This document shows, piece after piece, positions 1 to 8,278 of a stretch of DNA of 64,000 nucleotides. Below the pieces are notes generated by a model. That model was not told the DNA's origin. It worked only from the letters and a program-made list of their open reading frames with translations, and searched no databases. This DNA comes from JBAXTE01 sp964653595 (lineage in GTDB: Bacteria; Bacteroidota; Bacteroidia; Bacteroidales; WCHB1-69). The stretch spans positions 1 to 64,000 of the forward strand of contig CAZZHH010000017.1 of assembly GCA_964653595.1 (NCBI GenBank), read 5' to 3'. Both the position numbers and the translations under genes were made by a program. Position 1 is the stretch's first letter. Every line of letters begins with the position of its first letter.

Positions 1-257
1 ATGAATTAAACCCAATTTTCCACAGTGCCATCGTTTTTCCAAATCCAGGAAAAGAAGTCATCAACCTTACTTCGGGGATTCAATTAAACAATGGTGTTTT
101 TACTATTTTCGATATTCAAGGCAGACCTATAATTACCAAAAAAATCAATTCTACCGAAATGCAATTTGATGCTTCACAACTGACTCCGGGTACGTACGTT
201 TGGAAAATTGAGCTCAACAATAAGGTTGTGGAAAAAGGGAAATGGGTGAAAGAGTAA
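1..257 (+). CDS. C-terminal end of a T9SS-secreted protein (partial)
   Basis: An open frame enters from the left edge (codons in phase with position 3) and stops at 255-257. The roughly 84 visible residues form a type A T9SS sorting domain: it opens with a FPNPGKE motif, continues with hydrophobic beta-strand stretches (GVFTIFDIQGRPI) and the LTPGTYVWKIE motif, and ends in a basic tail (KGKWVKE). In Bacteroidota such domains direct passage through the type IX secretion system to the cell surface and are then removed. The functional part of the protein lies outside the window, so its activity cannot be named. Confidence 0.85.
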   Translation, partial: ELNPIFHSAIVFPNPGKEVINLTSGIQLNNGVFTIFDIQGRPIITKKINSTEMQFDASQLTPGTYVWKIELNNKVVEKGKWVKE

Positions 258-342
258 TATTTTATTTTTATTTATGAATTAATTTGTTAAATTTGCTGTT
301 GAATATTTTTGCACATTGTAAAACGTGCCAAAAAACTGAATT

Positions 343-963
343 ATGAGAAAACTTTTATTTGCCATAACTTTTCTTTCGGTCATGGTGATTTCATGTAAAA
401 AGGAGGAGGTGATAAATGGTTCCATAACACAACAATATGATACTATTTTTCCGCAAAGCTATTATCCGGTAAATCCCGGCTCATGGTGGAACTATCAAAT
501 AAACGATACAGGAACAGTGACCTCTTCCGTATCTACAGGATATCAGCTTCACTCATATCTAAATGGAAATTCTCAGAACTCTACGTCTGTTTATTTGCCT
601 TTTCTCGATGGACGACCAATTTATGGGTATGATAAGATTGAATGGTACATGCCACCTTTTGGTAACTATTATGCAAAGTGGCCTATCTTGTCTGAAACGG
701 TTGGATTTACTTTTGATCGTGATTGGACAGATAAACGGTATGGCGATTTTGCGGAGAAAGTAGTAGTCAAAAATAAAATATTCAATGGCACAGACTCTTT
801 GTTGATTCTCGAAGGTCATTGGGTTGAAGGCCCGAATGTTGCAAGGAAAAGTTTTCAAGAATTTGTCAAAGGAATTGGCCTAACCAAACACATCATAGTC
901 GACACCTTGACTACAGATACCGTATTTCGAAAAATACTAAATTCTCATTTTGTCAACCATTAA
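343..963 (+). CDS. Hypothetical lipoprotein
   Basis: 206 residues starting with a short lipoprotein signal (basic MRK, hydrophobic stretch, lipobox VISC with Cys at residue 18, then KKEE). The mature part is soluble-looking, with a PVNPGSWWNYQ motif near the mature N-terminus that recurs in Bacteroidota lipoproteins of unknown function. It follows the T9SS gene by 85 bp in the same direction and may share its transcript. I do not recognise a family and infer only a periplasmic or outer-membrane location. Confidence 0.75.
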   Translation: MRKLLFAITFLSVMVISCKKEEVINGSITQQYDTIFPQSYYPVNPGSWWNYQINDTGTVTSSVSTGYQLHSYLNGNSQNSTSVYLPFLDGRPIYGYDKIEWYMPPFGNYYAKWPILSETVGFTFDRDWTDKRYGDFAEKVVVKNKIFNGTDSLLILEGHWVEGPNVARKSFQEFVKGIGLTKHIIVDTLTTDTVFRKILNSHFVNH

Positions 964-1103
964 TCATTTATTGTGTGTTTTTTTAGTCTTGATTGATAGA
1001 TTATTTTTTATATGATCTTCAATAATAAATGTGAATTTGCTTCAACTAAATATGATTATTAGTGACATTTAATATAGTTTCATCGGTTTGTTAATCAAAT
1101 TTT

Positions 1104-1127
1104 TGACATGCAAAAACTTGCATAACG
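1104..1127. promoter_or_regulatory. Predicted ModE box upstream of the AOR gene
   Basis: TGACATG-N10-CATAACG, an imperfect inverted repeat whose half-sites (TGACATG and CGTTATG when read inwards) match three other sites in this window with the same 10-base spacer. It ends 91 bases before the AOR start. A possible -7 box TATTTTTG lies at 1168-1175, which would put the operator upstream of the promoter, a position suited to activation. ModE binding is inferred from similarity to the known CG-TATAT-type half-site and from the modE gene nearby. Confidence 0.6.
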
Positions 1128-1218
1128 CAAATTTTAGGCATTATCAAATTTGTTTGATTTTATTTGCTATTTTTGCTAAAAATATTTAATTTGTAATTAC
1201 AAATAAACAAAAATAGAT

Positions 1219-3378
1219 ATGGACATTGCAGCATTAAAAAGCAAACAAGCCCTGTTAAAAGAGTGGGAATACCAGCACACACCTCTGTTCCGAGGTTATA
1301 CCGACAAGGTGTTGTACATCAACGTTGGAACGAAAGAAGTAAAATCGAAGGATGTTCCTGCACCGATGAAAGAAAAATTTATCGGCGGAAAAGGATATGG
1401 TTTACGTTTACTCTGGGATGCAACCACCCCAACAACCAAATGGAATGATGCTGAAAACGAAATTATCATCGCATCTGGTCCTATTGGTGGAATTACGCAG
1501 TATTCAGGTGCTGGAAAATCTCTTTTGGTATCCATCTCTCCACAAACAGATTCTATTATGGATTCTAATGTGGGTGGATATTTTGGCCCGTTCCTCAAAT
1601 TTGCCGGATTTGATGCGCTCGAACTTCAAGGCAAAGCAGATAAAGATGTAATTATTTTCATCGATGCTGTGAATCATAAGGTGGAAATCATGGAAGATCC
1701 TGGATTTTCAACGGATTCACACATCATGGGAGAAGAACTAACCGAGTATTATGCTGAGAATGAGAAAGATTGCAAAAATATTGGAATCGTTTCTGCAGGT
1801 GCAGGTGCTGAAAACTCATTGATCGGTATGATCAACTTTACGTTTTGGGATAACAAACGTAAACAAGTCCGTTTGAAACAAGCTGGCCGTGGTGGCATTG
1901 GTACCGTAATGCGCGACAAGAAAATTAAGGCTATTGTTTGTAAAATTGATGGAGTTAAGGGTAATGCAAACAATGTTGCCGACATGGAGATCATCCAAGA
2001 AAGAGGCCGTCGATATACCAAAGAGATGGTTGAATTGGACGACAAACAAAACCAAATGAGAAAAAAAGGAACGGCGAATATCGTTAACGTGATGAGCGAT
2101 TACGATTTGTTGCCTACCCACAACTTTAAATATGGAACACATAAAGATGCATATAAAATCCATAGCGATTTGTTGAGAGACAAACACTTTACCTTGGGAA
2201 TCAACGACGGTTGCTGGATTGGATGCGCCATGCAGTGTGCAAAAGGAGTTGATAATTTTGAACTGAAAACCGGTCCATACAAAGGCCATAAGGTGATTGT
2301 TGACGGACCTGAATATGAAACAGCCGCAGGTTTGGGTTCCAACATCGGTATTTTCGACTATGAAGCGATCATCGAAGGTAATTTCTACTGCGACACATAT
2401 GGAATTTGTACCATCACTTGGGGAACCATTGTTGCTTTCATCATGGAGTGTTACGAAAAAGGCATCCTGAATAAGGAGATTACTGGAGGATTAGATCTTC
2501 ATTTTGGAAATGTCGAAGATTCTCTTGAATTGATGCACCAATTGGCCCGTGGCGAAGGATTTGGAAAAATAGCCGGTTTGGGTATCCGTAAGATGAAAGA
2601 GATTTTTGTGAAAGAATATGGCGCTGATCCTAATTTCTTACAAGATATAGGTATGGAAAACAAAGGGTTGGAATATTCGCAATATGTCTCTAAAGAATCG
2701 TTGGCTCAACAAGGTGGTTATGCTATGACCAATAAAGGGCCACAACACGATGAAGCTTGGTTGATTTTTATGGATATGGTGAACAACCAAATCCCAACAT
2801 TTGAAGACAAAGCCGAAGCATTACACTATTTTCCTATGTTCAGAACTTGGTTCGGATTAATGGGATTGTGTAAAATTGTATGGAATGATGTTTCTCCTGC
2901 AGATAACAAATTGACCGACGAGCCTGCAAAAATTCCAGAACATGTCGACAATTACGTAAATGTATATCGTGGAGTAACTGGAGACATGACTTTTGACAAA
3001 CATGCATTGGTGCGCATGTCCGAAAGAGTATATAACTTCCAACGTATTTTCAACATCCGTCGTGGGTTTGGTCTGCGTAAACATGATGCACAACCATATC
3101 GTGCCGCCGGCCCTGTTACCGTGGAAGAGTACGAATCAAGAGCAGAACGCTACGATAAACAGATGAAAGAGCTCATCGGCGTGAATCCGGAAGGATTATC
3201 AACCGAAGAGAAGATGAAAATCACCCGTAAATATCGTGAAAATCGTTACGAACAATTGTTGGATGCCGTATATCAACGTCGTGGATGGAACAAAAATGGA
3301 GTTCCAACCATCGAACACTTGAAAAATATCGGAATGGATCTACCTGAGCTGATCGAAGTGGTAACACCGCTGCAATAG
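1219..3378 (+). CDS. aor: Tungsten-type aldehyde:ferredoxin oxidoreductase
   Basis: 719 residues of the AOR family, cytoplasmic enzymes that carry a bis-pterin tungsten (or Mo) cofactor and one [4Fe-4S] cluster and interconvert aldehydes and carboxylates with ferredoxin. Family landmarks are clear: IGGKGYGLRLLW (55-66) and ITQYSGAGKS (92-101) in the N-terminal domain, GRGGIGTVMRDKKIKAIV (223-240), GPEYETAAGLGSN (363-375), and the fourth cluster ligand Cys551 in GLMGLCK. The other cluster cysteines are Cys332, Cys336 and Cys340, i.e. CX3CX3C, whereas the archaeal prototype has CX2CX3C. The chain is about 100 residues longer than archaeal AOR, with a lysine-rich tail. The start is the first ATG after an AT-rich leader. 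A ModE box lies upstream, and wtpABC plus Moco genes nearby fit tungstate use. The physiological substrate is not evident. Confidence 0.9.
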   Translation: MDIAALKSKQALLKEWEYQHTPLFRGYTDKVLYINVGTKEVKSKDVPAPMKEKFIGGKGYGLRLLWDATTPTTKWNDAENEIIIASGPIGGITQYSGAGKSLLVSISPQTDSIMDSNVGGYFGPFLKFAGFDALELQGKADKDVIIFIDAVNHKVEIMEDPGFSTDSHIMGEELTEYYAENEKDCKNIGIVSAGAGAENSLIGMINFTFWDNKRKQVRLKQAGRGGIGTVMRDKKIKAIVCKIDGVKGNANNVADMEIIQERGRRYTKEMVELDDKQNQMRKKGTANIVNVMSDYDLLPTHNFKYGTHKDAYKIHSDLLRDKHFTLGINDGCWIGCAMQCAKGVDNFELKTGPYKGHKVIVDGPEYETAAGLGSNIGIFDYEAIIEGNFYCDTYGICTITWGTIVAFIMECYEKGILNKEITGGLDLHFGNVEDSLELMHQLARGEGFGKIAGLGIRKMKEIFVKEYGADPNFLQDIGMENKGLEYSQYVSKESLAQQGGYAMTNKGPQHDEAWLIFMDMVNNQIPTFEDKAEALHYFPMFRTWFGLMGLCKIVWNDVSPADNKLTDEPAKIPEHVDNYVNVYRGVTGDMTFDKHALVRMSERVYNFQRIFNIRRGFGLRKHDAQPYRAAGPVTVEEYESRAERYDKQMKELIGVNPEGLSTEEKMKITRKYRENRYEQLLDAVYQRRGWNKNGVPTIEHLKNIGMDLPELIEVVTPLQ

Positions 3379-3389
3379 TTCGACGATAT

Positions 3390-3444
3390 ATAAAAAATAA
3401 CAACCCCAAAGGTTTCCAAAACCTTCGGGGTTGTTATTTTTTAT
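3390..3444. terminator. Bidirectional intrinsic terminator
   Basis: Two 26-base arms (3390-3415 and 3419-3444) pair with a single mismatch around a 3-base loop. The stem is GC-rich in the middle (CAACCCC/GGGGTTG) and flanked by A and T runs, so it ends in a U tract in both directions. It sits between the convergent stops of the AOR gene (3378) and the P5C dehydrogenase gene (3456). Confidence 0.9.
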
Positions 3445-3455
3445 ATCCTGTATCC

Positions 3456-5081
3456 CTACTTCATAAACGGATATTTATAATCCGTAGGCGTCTCCAATGT
3501 TTCCTTGATGGTTCTCGGGCTGACCCAGCGCAATAGGTTCAGATAACTTCCCGATTTGTCATTGGTTCCAGAGGAACGGGCACCGCCGAATGGTTGCTGT
3601 CCGACCACCGCTCCGGTTGGTTTGTCGTTGTAATAGAGATTGCCGGCTGCATACCTCAAAATGTCCGATGCCTTGATCAGTGCTGAACGGTCACGAGAGA
3701 AGATGGCTCCGGTCAAAGCATAGGGCGAGGTTTCGTCGCAAATGCGCAAAGTCTCTTCGAATTGGCTGTCTTCGTAAACAAAAATACTCAGCACCGGTCC
3801 GAAGATTTCCTCCTCCATTGATTTGTAATGAGGATTGCAGGCCACAATCACGGTTGGTTGGATAAAATACCCCACCGATTTATCTCCGATACCACCAAAC
3901 ACCACTTCCGCTTCTGTTGAAGATTTTGCATGATTGATATATCCCATGATGTTGTCAAACGATTTTTCGTCAATCACCGCATTCACGAAGTTGGAGAAAT
4001 CTCGGACGTCACCCATTTTGATTTCTGCCAGCATGTCACCCATGTAGCTTTTAACCTGATTCCAGAGCGATTTGGGGATATACGCCCTGGAAGCGGCGGA
4101 GCATTTTTGCCCTTGATATTCAAAAGCGCCGCGCACCAATGCCGTTGCTACTTCAAGCGCATCGGATGAAGGGTGTACAAAAACAAAGTCTTTTCCTCCG
4201 GTTTCACCCACAATTTTGGGATAGGAGCGATAATTCGCCAAGTTGTTGGCAATAGTTTTCCACATGTTGTTGAATGTTTGTGTGGAACCAGTGAAATGAA
4301 TTCCGGCAAAATTGCGGTGGCTGAATATTTCGTTGCCGATAATTGGTCCGCTACCCGGAATGAAATTGATGACACCGTCGGGCAATCCCGCTTCCTGATA
4401 AACTTTCATCAGGTAATAGTTGGATAGGATCGAGGTGGTGGCTGGTTTCCAAACTACTGAATTCCCCATTAAAATCGGGGTCATCGATAAATTGGAGGCG
4501 ATGGCGGTGAAATTGAACGGAGATACCGCAAACACGAATCCTTCCAACGGACGGTAATCCAGTTTGTTCACAATGCCAGGAACCGAAAGCGGTTGCTCGT
4601 GGTAAATGTTGGAGATAAAATGGGTGTTGAATCTCAAAAAGTCAATGGTTTCACATGCCGAATCGATTTCCGCCTGATATGCGTTTTTGCTTTGACCCAA
4701 CATGGTGGAAGCGTTCATCAAGAAACGGTATTTCGTGGCCACCAATTCCGCTATCCGTAAATTGATGGATGCCCGTTCATCCCAAGTGAACGAAGCCCAG
4801 ATCTTTTCCGCTTCCATCGCCGCTGCGATGGCCATTTTTACATCCTCAGGACGGGCCAAGTGAAACCGTCCAAGCACTTTGCGATGATCGTGAGGCATTC
4901 TGATCTCCTCTGTAATTCCAGTGTAAATTTCTTTCCCTCCAATGATCAGGGGAATGTCGTAAACTTCCGATTCAATCTGATTTAATGCACTCACAAGTTT
5001 GATTCGCTCGTTGCTGGTTGGTCCGTATTGAAGAACAGGTTCGTTCTTAGGCTCCGAATATTTGTAAATCGCGTTTTTCAT
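3456..5081 (-). CDS. pruA: L-glutamate gamma-semialdehyde (P5C) dehydrogenase
   Basis: 541 residues of the aldehyde dehydrogenase superfamily, closest in layout to stand-alone 1-pyrroline-5-carboxylate dehydrogenases: oxidation of glutamate semialdehyde to glutamate with NAD, the second step of proline catabolism. Visible landmarks are the SPFNF and VVWKPA cofactor-binding segments, the general base Glu293 in VGETGGKD, the catalytic Cys327 in GQKCSAASR, and the C-terminal QPFGGARSSG. An in-frame start 20 codons upstream exists, but the protein family begins at MKNAIYKYSE, so 5081 is chosen. A minus-strand promoter is visible: TACTTTTG at 5121-5114 with TTTG 18 bases upstream. A ModE box lies inside that promoter spacer. 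No proline dehydrogenase is adjacent. Confidence 0.9.
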   Translation of the reverse strand: MKNAIYKYSEPKNEPVLQYGPTSNERIKLVSALNQIESEVYDIPLIIGGKEIYTGITEEIRMPHDHRKVLGRFHLARPEDVKMAIAAAMEAEKIWASFTWDERASINLRIAELVATKYRFLMNASTMLGQSKNAYQAEIDSACETIDFLRFNTHFISNIYHEQPLSVPGIVNKLDYRPLEGFVFAVSPFNFTAIASNLSMTPILMGNSVVWKPATTSILSNYYLMKVYQEAGLPDGVINFIPGSGPIIGNEIFSHRNFAGIHFTGSTQTFNNMWKTIANNLANYRSYPKIVGETGGKDFVFVHPSSDALEVATALVRGAFEYQGQKCSAASRAYIPKSLWNQVKSYMGDMLAEIKMGDVRDFSNFVNAVIDEKSFDNIMGYINHAKSSTEAEVVFGGIGDKSVGYFIQPTVIVACNPHYKSMEEEIFGPVLSIFVYEDSQFEETLRICDETSPYALTGAIFSRDRSALIKASDILRYAAGNLYYNDKPTGAVVGQQPFGGARSSGTNDKSGSYLNLLRWVSPRTIKETLETPTDYKYPFMK

Positions 5082-5132
5082 TGTTCTGGTTTTATTAAGT
5101 TGTTGTTTTTTGCAAAAGTAATAATTAGTTTC

Positions 5133-5156
5133 GATATGCAAAATAATACATATCGC
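5133..5156. promoter_or_regulatory. Perfect ModE-like operator between pruA and modE
   Basis: CGATATG-N10-CATATCG is a perfect 7-bp inverted repeat, the best copy of the operator found four times in the window. It lies 45 bases before the modE start and inside the -33/-7 spacer of the divergent pruA promoter, so it could give autoregulation of modE and control of pruA. Family knowledge: ModE of Escherichia coli binds paired CG-TATAT-type half-sites. Binding here is inferred. Confidence 0.7.
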
Positions 5157-5201
5157 TTTTTTGAATATTTTTTTTAAATTTGTAGATAAATCGTTGAACA
5201 G

Positions 5202-5573
5202 ATGGGAAACTATAGCAAATATTCGAATATTAAAGTCGATTATAGGATTTGGATTAAGGCCGAAGATGGAACCAGTATTTTGGGTGATGACAAGTTTTTG
5301 ATGTTGAAAACCATCAAAGAGGAGGGCTCCTTGAAGACTGCCGCCGAAAAGCTCCGGATCAGTTACCGCAAAGCATGGGGCGATCTGAAAACCTGTGAGG
5401 AGTTGTTGGGTTTCCCATTACTCGAAAAACACCGTGGAGGTGCCGATGGAGGCCGCACAAACCTTACGGAGGAAGGCATCCGATTTATCACCCTATACGA
5501 AGAGATGCACAACGAATTTCAAGTTGCGGTGAATGACATTATCCGGAAGTTCAAGAAATCGTTGAAAGGGTAG
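5202..5573 (+). CDS. modE: ModE-like molybdate/tungstate regulator, DNA-binding domain only
   Basis: 123 residues corresponding to the N-terminal winged-helix domain of ModE (LysR-type fold): DGTSILGDDKFLMLKTIKEEGSLKTAAEKLRISYRKAW carries the helix-turn-helix, followed by the wing motif HRGGADGGRTNLTEEG typical of ModE. It has no C-terminal MOP/TOBE oxyanion-binding domains, so it either senses metal differently or works with another protein. TAAATTTG at 5175-5182 is a plausible -7 box. The gene lies between the AOR and importer genes, and matching operators occur upstream of itself, the AOR gene, wtpA and the TonB locus. Confidence 0.85.
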   Translation: MGNYSKYSNIKVDYRIWIKAEDGTSILGDDKFLMLKTIKEEGSLKTAAEKLRISYRKAWGDLKTCEELLGFPLLEKHRGGADGGRTNLTEEGIRFITLYEEMHNEFQVAVNDIIRKFKKSLKG

Positions 5574-5582
5574 CATGTTGAT

Positions 5583-5956
5583 ATCGCCCTTTCAGGGCTA
5601 GTTGATTCCGCCCTTTCAGGGCTGAGACGAAGAAATAATGAAATTCGCTTAATGAGAGGGATGCTGGAGTTTCATAGCTGATTTTTAAGCCGAAGCCCAA
5701 CGGGCAATATCTGAAAATCTCCAGAAGATTTCTATCGCACTTTCAGCGCTCTTAAAACTAATGAACTTATAGCCGAGAGATTCCTTTATTTCGACTTTCG
5801 TCGAATCAAAGGAACTTCTCGGCTAGCTGATATTGCCCTTTCAGGGCTGAGACAAAGATGTTTATATGCCGAAGCCCAACGGGCTGACAGCATAAACCAA
5901 GTTCGCAGAACTTGGTTTATGCTAATCAATGAACTTAGCCCTGAAAGGGCGACACC
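5583..5956 (+). repeat. Left block of 179-bp structured repeats (RAYT-associated)
   Basis: Contains two short GCCCTTTCAGGGC palindromes (5586-5620), one full 179-bp unit (5685-5863) and a 93-bp terminal unit (5864-5956). The full unit carries a GCCCAACGGGC palindrome, a long imperfect hairpin with about 25-base arms (5771-5824, AGCCGAGAGA/TCTCGGCT-type ends) and GCCCTTTCAGGGC. The terminal unit has a perfect 16-bp hairpin (5889-5904 with 5908-5923) and GCCCTGAAAGGGC. The right block at 6575-7026 repeats these modules in the same orientation, with the transposase gene between them. Confidence 0.85.
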
Positions 5957-5962
5957 TTTTGG

Positions 5963-6415
5963 TTAATCCCAAATATATTTCTCATCATATTCCATCTGAT
6001 ACTCTTCCAAAAAATTCAGATACTCTTCCTCGAAACCCTTCCTCTGATGATGTTGTTTCTGATTTGATATATAATTAGATACAATATCGACTCCTTTATA
6101 ATTTACAGAAAAGCATCCGTATCCATTTTGCCAGTAAAAATCTTGAAATTTATCCCCTTTGGTTTTAATCCAATTGGAAGAATTTGCTTTTGCTTTCTCC
6201 AAGAGGGTCATCAATGCGATCTTTTTAGAAAGAGTACATAAAATATGGATGTGGTTTTGATAACCACCTACGATGATTGGATTGCATTCCAAATTTTTGC
6301 AAATACCTCCAATGTATGCGAATAAATCCTCTGCAATATCTTCGCTAATTGTTTTTCGTCTGTGTTTTGTGCTGAAAACTATGTGCACATAGTTTTTTAC
6401 TAATGATTGTCCCAT
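5963..6415 (-). CDS. tnpA: IS200-like / REP-associated Y1 transposase
   Basis: 150 residues of the Y1 HUH transposase family. The metal-binding HUH motif is His55-Ile-His57 in GGYQNHIHIL, and the nucleophile is Tyr115 in NYISNQKQHH, both intact. The length fits IS200-type TnpA. Such enzymes cut single-stranded DNA at hairpin-marked ends. Here it is enclosed by two direct blocks of palindromic 179-bp repeats rather than simple IS ends, as in REP-associated (RAYT) loci. No TnpB partner is present. The gene stops 6 bases from the left repeat block. Confidence 0.9.
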   Translation of the reverse strand: MGQSLVKNYVHIVFSTKHRRKTISEDIAEDLFAYIGGICKNLECNPIIVGGYQNHIHILCTLSKKIALMTLLEKAKANSSNWIKTKGDKFQDFYWQNGYGCFSVNYKGVDIVSNYISNQKQHHQRKGFEEEYLNFLEEYQMEYDEKYIWD

Positions 6416-6574
6416 GGTGATTTGTTTTAATAATTAATAGTGGTTGACATTTTGGTGTAAATGTGAATATAAAATTACACATATTTTTTCAATCAATGTA
6501 ATATTTGATAATAATTCTTTAAAAAATATTTTTTATGTGGGAATATAATCATATCTAATTTTAAGCTATGGTCT

Positions 6575-7026
6575 TTAATCCGAAGCCCAATGTGCAATAT
6601 CTGATAACCTCCTGAGGATTTCTATCGCACTTTCAGCGCTCTTAAACTCATGAACTTATAGCCGAGAGATTCCTTTATTTCGACTGTCGTCGAACCAAAG
6701 GAACTTCTCGGCTAGCTGATATTGCCCTTTCAGGGCTGAGACGAAGATGTTTTTTAAGCCGAAGCCCAACGGGCAATATCTGAGAATCATCTGAAGATTT
6801 CTATCGCACTTTCAGCGCTCATAAAATGAATGATTTTTTAGCCGAGAGATTCCATTATTTCGACTGTCGTCGAATCAAAGGAACTTCTCGGCTAGTTGAT
6901 TCCGCCCTTTCAGGGCTGAGACAAAGATGTTTTTAAGTCGAAGCCCAAAGGGCTGACAGCTTAAACCAAGTTCGCCAGAACTTGGTTTAAGCTGATCAAT
7001 GAACCAAGCCCTGAAAGGGCGACACC
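6575..7026 (+). repeat. Right block of 179-bp structured repeats (two units plus terminal unit)
   Basis: Two full units (6575-6753 and 6754-6932) in tandem with an exact 179-base period, then a 94-bp terminal unit (6933-7026). Long hairpins occur at 6660-6713 and 6840-6893. The terminal hairpin (6958-6973 with 6978-6993) shows a compensated A-T to T-A change relative to the left copy, so the structure rather than the sequence appears conserved. The space 6416-6574 before it is AT-rich with no gene. Confidence 0.85.
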
Positions 7027-7113
7027 ATAGTTAATCCAAAATAATAATCTTATTTTTATCTGACAAGAGTGAAATAGAAACAAAAAATAGTTTTACTTTT
7101 GCCAAATAAGCAG

Positions 7114-7137
7114 TGATATGTTTTATAATGCATGTCG
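7114..7137. promoter_or_regulatory. Predicted ModE box at the wtpA promoter
   Basis: TGATATG-N10-CATGTCG, same half-site pattern and spacer as the other three boxes. A -7 box TACTTTTG lies just upstream at 7094-7101, so the operator covers the expected start of transcription and ends 13 bases before the wtpA start codon, a repressing position. Confidence 0.65.
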
Positions 7138-7150
7138 AAAATTCTAATTT

Positions 7151-8137
7151 ATGAAAAAAAATTATAAGAACATCATCAAAGGATTTGCAATTATTCAAGT
7201 TGCAATATTAATCACCTTAATGTCCATGGGCTGTAAACAGGCGAAAAAGAAAGATTTATCCGGTGACTTGGTCATCTTTCATGCAGGCAGTCTGTCGATG
7301 CCGATGAAGGAGATTGTAGCGGATTTCAAAAAAGAGTATCCCAAAGCGAATGTCTTGCTGGAAGCGGCCGGTAGTGTTGAGTGCGCCAGAAAAATCACCG
7401 AGTTGAACAAACCGTGTGATGTGATGCTCTCTGCCGATTATACCGTGATTGACAAACTCCTGGTCCCGAAATTTTCCGACTGGAACATCAAGTTCGCCTC
7501 CAATGAAATGGCCATCGTTTTTACCGATAAATCAAAACGGAGTGCGGAAATCGATTCTACCAACTGGATGGAGATATTAATGGATAAATCGGTGAAAATC
7601 GGTCGTTCCGACCCAAATTCCGACCCATGCGGTTATCGTACGGTGTTGGTCTCCAAATTGGCGGAACTCTATTACAAAAAAGCCGGTATTTCTGCTTTGC
7701 TGATGACAAAGGACAAAGAGAATGTGCGTCCGAAAGAGACGGATTTGTTGGCACTGCTTGAAACAAATACCGTAGATTATATCTTTTTGTATCGATCGGT
7801 GGCCGTGCAACATCATTTGAAATACATCACCCTACCGGATCAAATCAATTTGAAGAATCCTGCTTTTACTGATCTATACAAAAGTGTCTCCACGGAGATC
7901 AACGGAAAGAAACCGGGTGAAACCATCACGCAAGTAGGTGAACCGATGGTGTATGGAGTTACGATTCCAAACAACGCTCCCAACAAGAAGTTGGCGCTTA
8001 CTTTCGTTAAATTCCTGCTTTCATCCGACAAGGGAATGGCTATTCTGAGCAAGTTGGGACAACCGTCGGTAGTGCCTTCATCAACGACTACTTTCGATAA
8101 AATTCCAGAGGAGTTGAAAGGGTTTGCGAAGAAATAG
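7151..8137 (+). CDS. wtpA: Tungstate/molybdate ABC transporter, substrate-binding lipoprotein
   Basis: 328 residues. An N-terminal hydrophobic segment ends in a lipobox with Cys28 (MSMGC), so the protein should be anchored in the periplasm. Family motifs match the WtpA branch of oxyanion-binding proteins: FHAGSLSMPM, LEAAGSVECARKITEL, DVMLSADY, GRSDPNSDPCGYRT and DYIFLYRSVAVQHH. WtpA proteins bind tungstate and molybdate with high affinity. It is the first gene of wtpABC, with a 141-bp gap before wtpB in which I see nothing decisive, and has a ModE box at its promoter. Preference for W over Mo is inferred from the neighbouring AOR gene. Confidence 0.88.
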   Translation: MKKNYKNIIKGFAIIQVAILITLMSMGCKQAKKKDLSGDLVIFHAGSLSMPMKEIVADFKKEYPKANVLLEAAGSVECARKITELNKPCDVMLSADYTVIDKLLVPKFSDWNIKFASNEMAIVFTDKSKRSAEIDSTNWMEILMDKSVKIGRSDPNSDPCGYRTVLVSKLAELYYKKAGISALLMTKDKENVRPKETDLLALLETNTVDYIFLYRSVAVQHHLKYITLPDQINLKNPAFTDLYKSVSTEINGKKPGETITQVGEPMVYGVTIPNNAPNKKLALTFVKFLLSSDKGMAILSKLGQPSVVPSSTTTFDKIPEELKGFAKK

Positions 8138-8278
8138 TTTTTTGATTCACTCATAGCAATGCTTGTTTCGTTTTGGTTTGATTGAATTTTTATTGTTTAC
8201 TCCTAAATTAATGCTTCGATAAACTCAGCATGACATTGAAAAGATGAGTTAGTTTAAACATAATACCGCATAACAACG

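Noticed and set aside
5583..7026. CRISPR array suggested by repeated palindromes
   Set aside because: The period is 179 bases with near-identical units and no unique spacers; no cas genes are present.
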